From: Clostridia bacterium
Lineage (GTDB): Bacteria > Bacillota > Clostridia > UMGS1883 > UMGS1540
DNA length: 64,000 nucleotides
Assembly (NCBI GenBank): GCA_017442155.1
Contig: JAFSAU010000016.1
Location: forward strand, 35,723-99,722
Direction: 5' to 3'
In this document: piece by piece, positions 44,143 through 53,131 of the stretch
Layout of the letters: every line of letters starts with the position of its first letter
Numbering within the stretch: position 1 is the stretch's first letter
Position numbers and translations under genes: made by a program
The notes under the pieces: model-generated
The model's input: the letters and a program-made list of their open reading frames with translations, nothing else
What the model was told of the DNA's origin: nothing
Databases searched by the model: none

Positions 44143-44292
44143 TTAGTCGCAGCAGCCGTTACCGCAGCCCGTGCTTGTTCCGTAACTGTTGTTGTTGCCG
44201 CAGCAACAGAAAAGAAGCACCAGAATGATGATGATCCACAGACATGAATTGTTGCTGTTGTTACCACAGCCGCATCCACCAAATAAACCCAT
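44143..44292 (-). CDS. 49-residue Cys/Gly/Asn-rich membrane microprotein
   Basis: From ATG 44292 (AAGGAGGACTTTACTC upstream). Layout: MGLFGGCGCGNNSNNSC, a hydrophobic helix (LWIIIILVLLF), CCCGNNNS and a tail ending GCGNGCCD. Same design as the 39-residue protein 24 bases downstream, so the two are a tandem pair. Single-span, with Cys clusters on both sides of the membrane, suited to metal binding or disulfide cross-linking in a spore or envelope layer (inference). Confidence 0.75.
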   Translation of the reverse strand: MGLFGGCGCGNNSNNSCLWIIIILVLLFCCCGNNNSYGTSTGCGNGCCD

Positions 44293-44411
44293 GAGTAAAG
44301 TCCTCCTTAAAATATATAGATTGTTATAGGGTTGAATCAGCATTTTGCTGTTTCAATAGTATATTATGAGGCGGATAGGTTTTTGGTGACAAATGAAAGG
44401 GGAGTTCAATA

Positions 44412-45554
44412 ATGAAAATTTTAATTCTGACTCTTTCCACAGGTCAGGGCCATACCCAGACGGCCATGGCGATTTCTGACCATTTCACCGGACGAGGTGC
44501 CGAATGCCGTGTTATGGATGCCTATAAAGAGACAAACCATCTTTTGAGTGATTCTCTGGAAAAAGGGTATCTTGTGGGAACACAGTATGCTTCCGGATTT
44601 TACCGTACTGCATATCGGCTGGCAGAAAAAAGCGAGCAACGTTCAACGCACGGTGTTCCTTTGTCACGTCTTGCAAACAGTATGGTGGGGCAAAAACTTC
44701 TTCGTTCGATTCTGGACTACAATCCGGATGTGATTATCACAACCCACTTATTCCCGGCTCTGCATCTGACATATATGGAGGAGGACTTGCAGCATATTCC
44801 GACTTTTGGGATTGTAACCGATTTTACGATGCATCCGTACTGGGAGAATACCCATCTCGATCATTATGTAACGGCTTCTTCACTTTTAAATTATCAGTGT
44901 TTCCGTAAGGGGATTCCGGAATACAAAATCCTTCCCTTTGGTATCCCGGTGCAGGAAAAGTTTTCTGTTTCGTTATCCCGGGAGGAAGCGCGAAGTGAAC
45001 TGGGACTGGAAAATAAAACGACGGTTCTTGTTATGATGGGGAGCATGGGGTACGGAAATATTGCGAAAAACATTAAGAAAATTGATAGAATTGAGCGGGA
45101 TTTTCAGATTCTGTGTGTGTGCGGCCGGAACAATAAAGCAGCAAGAGAAGTTGAAAATCTGGAAACATCCCATCAGGTCCGTGTTTTCGGTTACGTAGAC
45201 AACGTCGACCTTCTGATGGATGCCGCTGATTTTATGGTTACGAAGCCCGGAGGTCTTACGCTTTCCGAAGCACTGGTAAAAGGCATTCCGGTGATTCTGA
45301 TGAATCCGATACCGGGTCACGAAGACCGCAACCGTGAATTTCTTGTTAACAATGGTCTTGCTATGGCAGTGAGCTCCACCTGTCCTGTGGACGAGGCGGT
45401 ATATCAGTTTTTACAGAATGACTGGCGCCGCAGGAATTTACATGAGGGGATCCGAAGTATAAGTCCCCGCAACCCAACCAAACTTTTAGGGGATTTTGTT
45501 TTTGAAAAATATGGAAACAAAGAGAAGCTGGATGCGAATTCCGAAGTATATTGA
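44412..45554 (+). CDS. GT28 glycolipid synthase (MGDG synthase/UgtP-like)
   Basis: 380 residues. GT-B fold of the monogalactosyl/diglucosyl-diacylglycerol synthase group: LTLSTGQGHTQTAMAI at the acceptor end and FMVTKPGGLTLSEALVKG plus NPIPGHEDRN at the nucleotide-sugar site. It transfers one or more hexoses from UDP-sugar to diacylglycerol at the inner membrane face, giving glycolipids that anchor wall polymers. GAAAGGGGAG precedes the ATG. The cca gene overlaps its 3' end. Confidence 0.92.
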   Translation: MKILILTLSTGQGHTQTAMAISDHFTGRGAECRVMDAYKETNHLLSDSLEKGYLVGTQYASGFYRTAYRLAEKSEQRSTHGVPLSRLANSMVGQKLLRSILDYNPDVIITTHLFPALHLTYMEEDLQHIPTFGIVTDFTMHPYWENTHLDHYVTASSLLNYQCFRKGIPEYKILPFGIPVQEKFSVSLSREEARSELGLENKTTVLVMMGSMGYGNIAKNIKKIDRIERDFQILCVCGRNNKAAREVENLETSHQVRVFGYVDNVDLLMDAADFMVTKPGGLTLSEALVKGIPVILMNPIPGHEDRNREFLVNNGLAMAVSSTCPVDEAVYQFLQNDWRRRNLHEGIRSISPRNPTKLLGDFVFEKYGNKEKLDANSEVY

Positions 45555-46674
45555 ATTTATCTGCAGTGCCCTGGAGAAGGCCGGTTTTCCGTCGTATGCT
45601 GTCGGCGGATGTATACGGGATCTCCTTTTAGGTAAGGTACCGCAGGACTATGATGTGGCGTCTGCGGCATGGCCCCGGGATGTAAAAGCTATTTTCCCCA
45701 AAACGATCGACACGGGTCTTTCGCATGGAACTGTAACGGTGATTTTGCCGGAAGGAAAAGCGGAGGTGACAACCTTTCGGCGGGACGGCGAATATACAGA
45801 CAGAAGAAGACCTGACCGTGTTTCTTTTGTTACAGATATTGAAGAAGACCTTGCCCGACGTGATTTCACAGTAAATGCGATGGCATTTTCGCCTTCCCGT
45901 GGTTTCTATGACCCATTCGACGGGCGAATTGATATGGAAAGAGAAGTTTTGCGTACAGTTGGAAAGCCGGAAAAAAGGTTTGCCGAGGATGCGCTGCGCA
46001 TTTTAAGGTTATTTCGTTTTTCGGCCCAGCTTTCTTTCAGAATAGAAGAAGAGACGGCTGTGGCCGCATATAGTCTTGCCGACAGTCTCACTTTTTTGAG
46101 CAGGGAACGGATTTTTTCGGAGACTGACAAGCTGTTGCATTATGCGGATGCAGCGCAGCTTTCAGCCGCCGTTCCGGTACTGTCGATAGTGATGCCGGAG
46201 GTGGATTTTTCAGAGGAAATAGTCCAAAAAACAGCAGGTTGTGCGTCACGTGCAGGAAAATGGGCCCGGCTTTGCGGAGAAAAAGCCGGGGAAATCCTTA
46301 AAAGACTTCACGCGCCCCGGGCATTGATTTTGTCGGCCGCTGAACTTGCGTCGTATAAAAAGGGGCAGCATATTGTGTCTGATGTGGCATCCCTGAGACA
46401 CACAGAGACTGAGACGTTTTTTGATTTTTTAAACGAAGAAGAATCACGAAGTGCTTGGGAAGATGCTAAAAAAAATGGCGTACCAATGCAAATCGGCGAA
46501 CTCTGCATTGATGGCAGCGAATTGGAAAGAATGGGATTTCGCGGCAGAGAAATTGGAATTCTTTTGCAAAACCTTTTTGCGTATGCAATTGAAAATCCAG
46601 CAAATAATAATAAAGAAAGATTAAGGGAGGTAGCAACATGGATGTACAGACAAAAATACTTACAGAAGGAATAA
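45532..46674 (+). CDS. cca: CCA-adding tRNA nucleotidyltransferase
   Basis: About 380 residues. Class II polymerase-beta-like head: YAVGGCIRDLLLGKVPQDYDVAS (Asp-x-Asp), TVTVILPEGKAEVTTFRRDG, RRDFTVNAMAFSP and RFAEDALRILRLFRFSAQL. It repairs or adds the 3' CCA of tRNAs. No HD phosphatase domain is seen. The start is uncertain: ATG 45532 (after AGAGAAGC) or ATG 45511, both inside the upstream gene's end. The following protease gene overlaps by 37 bases. Confidence 0.95.
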   Translation: MRIPKYIEFICSALEKAGFPSYAVGGCIRDLLLGKVPQDYDVASAAWPRDVKAIFPKTIDTGLSHGTVTVILPEGKAEVTTFRRDGEYTDRRRPDRVSFVTDIEEDLARRDFTVNAMAFSPSRGFYDPFDGRIDMEREVLRTVGKPEKRFAEDALRILRLFRFSAQLSFRIEEETAVAAYSLADSLTFLSRERIFSETDKLLHYADAAQLSAAVPVLSIVMPEVDFSEEIVQKTAGCASRAGKWARLCGEKAGEILKRLHAPRALILSAAELASYKKGQHIVSDVASLRHTETETFFDFLNEEESRSAWEDAKKNGVPMQIGELCIDGSELERMGFRGREIGILLQNLFAYAIENPANNNKERLREVATWMYRQKYLQKE

Positions 46675-47903
46675 CCCTTTACATGCTGCCGGATGAGAAA
46701 TTCAAAAACTGTGTACAGGGTATATATTTCAGTATGCCCCTCCGGCGTGAAACGGCAACTGGCCTTGCGCTCCTGCCGAAGCTTCTGACGGCGTCTAATT
46801 CCCGTTTTACAAACCGCAGTGCACTGCATATGCAGGCGGAAGCATTGTACGGTACGCGTCTGAATGCGACAACAGGGAAACTGGGAGAAATGCAAACGAT
46901 CTCCTTTATAGCAGACAGCATTGCGGATTGTTATGCCGGAGAGCCTCTGTTTTCTGAGGTACAGTCGCTTTTAAAAACGGTAATTTGTGAGCCACGGGGG
47001 ACAGATGCGTTTGAGGAAGATGTTTTCAGACGGGAGAAAGATGCACTTCGCGAGGATATAAAAAGTGTTGTAAATGATAAACGGCGGTATGCCCTTGTGC
47101 GCTGCATAGAGGAGATGTGCGCGGAGGAGCCGTACGGCATTCGTGCTGACGGTACAGAGGCAGACTTGGAACGGATTACGCCTTCGTCCTCCTTTGCATT
47201 GTACAAAGAAATGCTGGCTACGGCACGTGTGGATATTTTTGTCAGTGGTGCATTTGATGTTCAGCAGGCAGAGCGTGGCGCAGAAGAATTGGCCTCCGTT
47301 CTAGGTCCGCGTACAGCCCCGAAGGTGGAAGCAACGCGTTTCATGCCTTCGGAGGTGCGATATGTGCAGGACAGGGAGACGGTTGAACAGGGGAAGCTTG
47401 TAATCGGATACAGGGCAGATGTGGACATAGAGAAAGAATACGCCGCACTGCAGGTGTTCAATGCCATTTTCGGCGGCGGCACATCTTCTAAGCTATTTAA
47501 TAATGTGCGCGAAAAAATGAGCCTTTGTTATTACGCTTCTTCGCAAACGGATAGACCCAAAGGCCTTGTTTTTGTTCAGTCAGGCATTCAGTTCGATAAA
47601 TATCAGACGGCACTGAATGCTATCTGTGCCCAGCACGAGGAAATCAAGAATGGCAACGTTTCAGAAGCGGAATTTTCCGGAGCGGTGCAGGGCATTGTAA
47701 ACAGTCTCCGCTCATATAAAGATTCCCCGGCCACACTGCAGGCATATTATGTGCGGCAACTGGCTGTCGGCGGGAATATGAACATTGAAAAGGATATCGA
47801 ACAAATTCTGGCGGTGAAACCGGAACAAATTCCGCCTGTGGCTCGTCTTGTTCTTATGGACACAGTTTATTTTTTAAACGGAACGGGAGGTAATGTGCAA
47901 TGA
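46638..47903 (+). CDS. M16-family peptidase-like protein, non-catalytic partner (YmfF-like)
   Basis: 421 residues with the M16 fold but no HxxEH zinc motif. Segments such as YFSMPLRRETATGLALLPKL, YGTRLNATTGK and FNAIFGGGTSSKLFNNVREK are typical of the inactive subunit. The next gene (47900) encodes the partner with the motif, and the two overlap by four bases. Such YmfF/YmfH pairs are widespread in Bacillota; they probably form a heterodimeric cytoplasmic protease. GGGAGGTAGCAAC precedes the ATG. Confidence 0.9.
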   Translation: MDVQTKILTEGITLYMLPDEKFKNCVQGIYFSMPLRRETATGLALLPKLLTASNSRFTNRSALHMQAEALYGTRLNATTGKLGEMQTISFIADSIADCYAGEPLFSEVQSLLKTVICEPRGTDAFEEDVFRREKDALREDIKSVVNDKRRYALVRCIEEMCAEEPYGIRADGTEADLERITPSSSFALYKEMLATARVDIFVSGAFDVQQAERGAEELASVLGPRTAPKVEATRFMPSEVRYVQDRETVEQGKLVIGYRADVDIEKEYAALQVFNAIFGGGTSSKLFNNVREKMSLCYYASSQTDRPKGLVFVQSGIQFDKYQTALNAICAQHEEIKNGNVSEAEFSGAVQGIVNSLRSYKDSPATLQAYYVRQLAVGGNMNIEKDIEQILAVKPEQIPPVARLVLMDTVYFLNGTGGNVQ

Positions 47904-49168
47904 AAACATATCCGACAATTGGAGAAACCCTCCATGAATTTGTCCATTCCAGCGGTCTGAGGGTATATGTTTTACCTAAGCCCGGTTTTGGTAAAAGCTT
48001 CGCCATTTATGCGACGGATTTTGGCTCTGTAAATAATGTGTTCACCTCTGATGGCGTGAAAATCCGTGTGCCGGACGGCGTGGCACATTTCCTTGAGCAT
48101 AAACTTTTTGAGGAAGAAGAGGGGGATGTTTTTGGAAAATTTTCCGCTCTTGGTGCCTCTGCAAACGCGTATACGTCCTTTGATATGACAGGATATCTCT
48201 TTTCTGCCACCGCCAACGTCTACGATTCCCTTTCTGTGCTTCTGCGCTTTGTTCAAAATCCATATTTTACAGATGAAAATGTGGAAAAGGAAAAGGGAAT
48301 CATTGGCCAGGAAATTGACATGTACAGAGATGACCCGTCCTGGAACTGTTTCTTTAATGGCCTTCGGGCCATGTACGAAAAGCATCCGGTACGAGTTGAT
48401 ATTGCCGGCACGGCCGAATCGATTTCCAAAATTGATAAAACACTGCTTTACCAGTGTTATAATGCCTTTTACTCTCCGAAGAATATGATTCTTTTCGTGG
48501 GCGGCGATATAGAACCGGAAGCTGTCCGCGAGGTCGTAGAAAAAGAAGTCCCTGACCGTCGTTCCCCGGAAGTGGAAGTTTTCTTTCCGGAGGAGCCGGA
48601 AGCAGTGGCACAAACAGAGGTGGAGGCTTCCTTTATGGTCTCACGTCCCATGCTGGGGCTGTGCTTTAAGGAAAAGCAAATGGAGGATCCGGTGTATGCA
48701 GATGCGGTATACGAAGTCCTCGGAACGCTTCTTTTTGGTAAAAGCACGTCTTTATATAAAGAGCTTTATGAAGAAAATCTGATAGGTGACAGTTTTTCTT
48801 ACGGATATTCTGCAGGGAAGGGATACGCTTTTATGCAGCTGGAAACAGAGTCGGACAATCCTCAAAAGGTACGGGAAAGGGTTTTGCATCACTTGGAAAA
48901 AGTGCGGCAGGAGGGAATTGGCAATGCTGATTTTGAACGTGCGAAAAAAAGTGTTTACGGGTCTGCTGTGCGAATGATGGACAATATAGAGCAGATTGCT
49001 CACGCCTTTGTGCCTATGGCGTTCCGAGGCGGTGATTTTCTCACATATCCGGACGTGGTACGGTCGCTTACTTTAAATGATGTCACGGACGTACTTCAAA
49101 ACGGACTTTCCGCGAAAAACTGTGTGCTTTCGATAGTAAAACCGAACACAAGGAGGGATGAACAATGA
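47900..49168 (+). CDS. M16-family zinc peptidase, catalytic partner (YmfH-like)
   Basis: 422 residues. Contains the inverted zinc motif in GVAHFLEHKLFEEEE (HxxEH) and the downstream Glu in KGIIGQEIDMYRDDP. The C-terminal half has the usual paired M16 domain (LGTLLFGKSTSLYKELYEE). It would carry out peptide cleavage with the product of 46638. Its stop overlaps the lgt start (ATGA), so the three genes form an operon. Substrate unknown. Confidence 0.93.
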   Translation: MKTYPTIGETLHEFVHSSGLRVYVLPKPGFGKSFAIYATDFGSVNNVFTSDGVKIRVPDGVAHFLEHKLFEEEEGDVFGKFSALGASANAYTSFDMTGYLFSATANVYDSLSVLLRFVQNPYFTDENVEKEKGIIGQEIDMYRDDPSWNCFFNGLRAMYEKHPVRVDIAGTAESISKIDKTLLYQCYNAFYSPKNMILFVGGDIEPEAVREVVEKEVPDRRSPEVEVFFPEEPEAVAQTEVEASFMVSRPMLGLCFKEKQMEDPVYADAVYEVLGTLLFGKSTSLYKELYEENLIGDSFSYGYSAGKGYAFMQLETESDNPQKVRERVLHHLEKVRQEGIGNADFERAKKSVYGSAVRMMDNIEQIAHAFVPMAFRGGDFLTYPDVVRSLTLNDVTDVLQNGLSAKNCVLSIVKPNTRRDEQ

Positions 49169-49965
49169 ACACTGTCGGTTTTCCCGGACTGGACTTTGAA
49201 TTCACCTTAAATGAGATTGCCTTTCCGCTGCCTTTTGGCAGCGGCGGCATCCGCTGGTATGCACTTATTATTATGACGGGCATTCTTTTGGGCATGTTTG
49301 TGGCTTTGAAGGAAACAAAACGAATTGGTGCGAGTACGGACCATGTGTATAATATGATTCTCTGGTGCATTCCTTCTGCCATTGTCGGTGCGAGACTGTA
49401 TTACGTGCTGTTTTCTCTTGAAGAATACAAGGATAACTGGCTTTCTGTTTTTTACATATGGGAGGGTGGCATTGCAATTTACGGTGCTGTTCTCACTGCA
49501 CTTCTGGTAGTTTTTTTGTACTGTAGAAAGAATAAACTTTCCGTATGGGAATATCTGGACATAGGAAGCTACGGATTTTTAATCGGTCAGTGCATTGGAC
49601 GGTGGGGGAATTTTGTGAATGCAGAAGCTTTTGGGGAAGAAACGAGTTTGCCCTGGCGTATGCTTGTAAACGGACGGTGCGTTCATCCCACATTTCTATA
49701 TGAGTCGCTCTGGCTGCTGGGTGTTTTTCTTATCATATGGTTAAGCCGAAAAAAACATCACTTTGCGGGACGGACTGTCACAATGTATATGATGGGATAC
49801 GGCATCGGGCGTTTCTTCATAGAAGGGCTTCGGACGGACAGCTTGTATCTCGGTAATATCCGGATTTCCCAGCTGGTATCAATCGTGCTTGTTGTTCTTG
49901 GCGTCTGGTTTTATTCGAGAAAAAGTGCTGCACACAAACGAAAGATTAATGATGCTGATATGTAG
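49165..49965 (+). CDS. lgt: Prolipoprotein diacylglyceryl transferase
   Basis: 266 residues, about seven membrane helices. Motifs: IRWYALIIMTGILLG, VGARLYYVLFS, GGIAIYGAVL and the signature CIGRWGNFVNAEAFGEET. It attaches diacylglycerol from phosphatidylglycerol to the lipobox Cys of prelipoproteins. AAGGAGGG precedes the ATG. The C-terminal tail is basic and cytoplasmic. Confidence 0.97.
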   Translation: MNTVGFPGLDFEFTLNEIAFPLPFGSGGIRWYALIIMTGILLGMFVALKETKRIGASTDHVYNMILWCIPSAIVGARLYYVLFSLEEYKDNWLSVFYIWEGGIAIYGAVLTALLVVFLYCRKNKLSVWEYLDIGSYGFLIGQCIGRWGNFVNAEAFGEETSLPWRMLVNGRCVHPTFLYESLWLLGVFLIIWLSRKKHHFAGRTVTMYMMGYGIGRFFIEGLRTDSLYLGNIRISQLVSIVLVVLGVWFYSRKSAAHKRKINDADM

Positions 49966-50001
49966 TTTGTGTTACAACATGATTAAAAAATAAAATTACT
50001 A

Positions 50002-50031
50002 TTGACTTTTTACTGTAAAAAATGTTACAAT
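50002..50031 (+). promoter_or_regulatory. Promoter for the SLH gene at 50073
   Basis: TTGACT, 18 bases, TACAAT with TGT extended -10, ending 42 bases before the ATG. Confidence 0.75.
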
Positions 50032-50072
50032 ACAATAAGCCAACAAGGCAAAGAAAAAAGGAGGATTTCAAA

Positions 50073-53012
50073 ATGAAAATTGGCAAAAGATTTCTGGCAG
50101 CACTTGTTTCCTGCGTCATGCTGCTGACCATGACACCCTTTATGGGGGTGCTGGCGGATGAACCGACAGTTGCTCTGTCGGATATTGACGCAAACACAAC
50201 CGTAGGTAAAGCGGTAACAGAGCTTGTAAAGCTCGGTATCATTAATGGGTATGAAGACGGGACATTCCGTCCGGATAACACCATTACTCGTGGTGAAGTT
50301 TCCAAAATCGTAATTACGTTCAAGAAACAGGCGGACGTGGCATACGATACGGTGCCCTCCGGCTTTAGGGATGTAGACGAAGCAAACCATTGGGCAAAGA
50401 AGTACATAAAGCTCGCAGCCGACCAGAAAATTGTAAACGGCTATGAGGATGGTACTTTCCTTCCCGACAATCCCGTAAAGTATACGGAAATCGTAAAGAT
50501 GCTGGTCTGCATGATGGGTTACGGCACAATTGCGGAATCCAAGATGGTTGCAGGCGGCCCGTGGTACAGTGGCTACATGGCACTGGCTGCAGAAAAAGGC
50601 ATGCTCAACAGTGCTTCTGTAAATAATGTAGAAGACCCGGCTTCCCGTGGCACAGTGGCTATTCTTGTGAATAATTGTCTCGGCATGGAGACTGCTTCTA
50701 CGGACTCCACCGGTAATGTTATCATTAACACCGGCTCCAGCGCACTGGAGGACTACCAGAGCAAAAGTAAAATTACCGGTATTGTAACCGGCGTACAGCA
50801 GACAGGTATTTCTACCGGAACTACCGGCCTCTCTGCCCGTGAAATTAAAATTTTAGACGGTGATGAGGAAGAAGTATATCAGGTCTCTTCCGGTTATGAT
50901 ACCATGTCCATTCTTGGTAAGGGTATCACCGGGTATGTAGAAGGCCCTGACGATGACGGCGACTATTCTATTTCTTCTATTTCCGAGTATAAGACGCAGA
51001 CAACTGTTGTTACACCGGATATGATTGACGAAGTAAAGAGCACAAGCATTTCTTATTATGCAAGACAGAATGCTTCCAAAACCAGCAAGCTTACTTTTGA
51101 TAGAAACATGACAGTTGTTTACAACGGTAAGTACGATCCGAATTTTGAGGTTGCAGAGTTTGCGAATATTCTCAGCGGTGAAATTGAATTTATCTGTAAT
51201 GACGGTGACGATGATGCTGAAGTGGCAATTGTAACCTCTTATGAAACCTTCGTAGTAAGCAGTGCGGACAAAACAACGGAGCCGCCGAAGGTATACGGAA
51301 AGTACAATGCTGGTGAACTGACAATTCCGTTTGATATGAATAACTTCTATTTCTCCCTGACAAAGTCCGGGAGCAACGCGGAACCCGAGACCTTAATTAA
51401 GGCACTTACGGAATGGGATGTTATCACGGTTGCACGGTCTAAAGAATCTTCCTCCGGCAAGGCCGTCTGGAAGGGTATCATTACCTCTAAGAAGGTAAGT
51501 GGTTCTATTCAGGAGTCTGAAAGCGCAACACGCAAGAAGATTTCCGGTACGTTCTATGATTATGCAAAGAGCTACGAAAATTATACCGGTTCAAAGCCGG
51601 AAATGGCACTGAACGATTATGTGACAATTTACCTCGATCACGAGGGGAAAATCGCTGCAGCCGCTTCCAGCACAACACAGACCAATATTTATCTGGCATT
51701 TATGATGACGGCTGCAAAACAGCAGGGTGTTGACGGCGTGGCACAGGTAAATATTTATGGTATTACCGGCACTACAAAACAACGCACACTGAATCTGGCA
51801 TCCTCTGTTCGTATCGATGGAAAGAATTACAAGGATTCTGATGAAGCTTTGCTGGCACTTAAAGCCGCTTCCGCAACTGCTAATACAGGCAAGGCAGAAG
51901 CGGGTGTCGGCGGTGCCACTGCCTACTCGCAGCTGATTCGCTACACCACAAATAAATCCGGTGAAGTAGACATGATTGACACAATTGCAGAAAACACTTC
52001 TGTGGGTGATGACGACCTTAAAAAGTATGTTTCTTTCCCCTATTCTGCAGATGGTGCAACGCTGAAGTTTAACTCCGGCGGTAAATTTACGGATGCAAAC
52101 GGCTCCACTGTTTTCTCTGTAAACAGCAATACAAAGATTCTGGAAGTTGCATACGATGATTTTACAAACACAGAGAAAATGCGCATTCCCTCTTATACTG
52201 CTGCGTTTACTGATGGTGCGAGCTACCGGGTGGAAGCATACAATCTGAGTGCAACAAAAGCGGCAAGCTATGTTATTTCCTATGTAGGTGGCGATTTTGG
52301 TACCGCTTCCATCAATGACCGTTCGCCCATGATGATTGCAACAAAAGTTTCCGGGGTTAAAGACGGTGACAATATTGTGGATAAGGCTTCCGGTTATGCA
52401 TTCCCCGGCGGCACAGAAGTAAATCTCACCTCTGAAACAGAAAACACATTGAAAAATGATTTGCTTCTCGGTGACCTGTTCCGGTATGCACTTTCCAACG
52501 GAAAGGTTGTTGAAATCCAGAAGATACTTGATTTTGGTACAAACAAGCCGGCCATCATCAATCCTGCAACAGGTGCAGATATTACGGCTCCGATTGCTTC
52601 TGCTGCTGATGCACAGGAGGCCGCAAATCTTGCGGATGCACAGCGCAGCTTCATGATCGACGATGTAGAACGCGACGAAAGCACCACGCTTGGCCGTTTC
52701 GTATTCGGTACAGTGCTGGGGGTTGATCTGGAGTCTAAGGAAATCCTGATAACTCCGACCACGAAAGACGACGCTTTCGGTATTCAGGAGGCTAAAGATA
52801 CCAGCTTTAATCTGAGCGGTGCAAAGGTATTTCTCTATGACCACAAAGCAGCAAATGATGCAAATAAGGTTGTAGTGGATGCCCAGCTGGAGAACATTCG
52901 TTCCTACTACACGCTGAAGGATGCAGAAGCAGATGTAAACGAAGCCACGCAGGTTATGATTTACCACACGGCTTCCAATTCCGTTAAAGCAATTATTATC
53001 TTCAAATATTAA
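50073..53012 (+). CDS. S-layer-homology protein, family B (possible S-layer protein)
   Basis: 979 residues from ATG 50073 (AAGGAGGATTTCAAA upstream). Signal peptide ~1-28, then three SLH repeats (~32-210): GYEDGTFRPDNTITRGEVSKI and FRDVDEANHWAKKYI are textbook. The remaining ~770 residues are Ser/Thr/Gly/Asp-rich beta structure with no catalytic motif. Strong promoter, own terminator, monocistronic: the setting expected of an abundant surface-layer protein, though this is inference. Same architecture as 4531, and FxxKY-type ends (here IIIFKY) close the chain. Confidence 0.87.
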   Translation: MKIGKRFLAALVSCVMLLTMTPFMGVLADEPTVALSDIDANTTVGKAVTELVKLGIINGYEDGTFRPDNTITRGEVSKIVITFKKQADVAYDTVPSGFRDVDEANHWAKKYIKLAADQKIVNGYEDGTFLPDNPVKYTEIVKMLVCMMGYGTIAESKMVAGGPWYSGYMALAAEKGMLNSASVNNVEDPASRGTVAILVNNCLGMETASTDSTGNVIINTGSSALEDYQSKSKITGIVTGVQQTGISTGTTGLSAREIKILDGDEEEVYQVSSGYDTMSILGKGITGYVEGPDDDGDYSISSISEYKTQTTVVTPDMIDEVKSTSISYYARQNASKTSKLTFDRNMTVVYNGKYDPNFEVAEFANILSGEIEFICNDGDDDAEVAIVTSYETFVVSSADKTTEPPKVYGKYNAGELTIPFDMNNFYFSLTKSGSNAEPETLIKALTEWDVITVARSKESSSGKAVWKGIITSKKVSGSIQESESATRKKISGTFYDYAKSYENYTGSKPEMALNDYVTIYLDHEGKIAAAASSTTQTNIYLAFMMTAAKQQGVDGVAQVNIYGITGTTKQRTLNLASSVRIDGKNYKDSDEALLALKAASATANTGKAEAGVGGATAYSQLIRYTTNKSGEVDMIDTIAENTSVGDDDLKKYVSFPYSADGATLKFNSGGKFTDANGSTVFSVNSNTKILEVAYDDFTNTEKMRIPSYTAAFTDGASYRVEAYNLSATKAASYVISYVGGDFGTASINDRSPMMIATKVSGVKDGDNIVDKASGYAFPGGTEVNLTSETENTLKNDLLLGDLFRYALSNGKVVEIQKILDFGTNKPAIINPATGADITAPIASAADAQEAANLADAQRSFMIDDVERDESTTLGRFVFGTVLGVDLESKEILITPTTKDDAFGIQEAKDTSFNLSGAKVFLYDHKAANDANKVVVDAQLENIRSYYTLKDAEADVNEATQVMIYHTASNSVKAIIIFKY

Positions 53013-53021
53013 TCTCTGCTG

Positions 53022-53053
53022 AAAAGAGGCTGTCTTCGGACAGCCTCTTTTTT
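53022..53053. terminator. Intrinsic terminator after the SLH gene
   Basis: AAAAGAGGCTGTC pairs with GACAGCCTCTTTT around a TTC-type tight loop, followed by TT. Perfect stem with T run. Confidence 0.92.
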
Positions 53054-53131
53054 GGTAGAATAATTTACAACAGGACACGAAACCTTATTTTCGATTGGAT
53101 TCAGCATCTTTTTTTTAAGTCAGCAGTTGCG

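Noticed and set aside
51591..53078. 495-residue minus-strand open frame
   Set aside because: It lies entirely antisense to the well-supported SLH gene at 50073, has a Cys/Ile/Asn-heavy composition unlike a real protein and no ribosome site.
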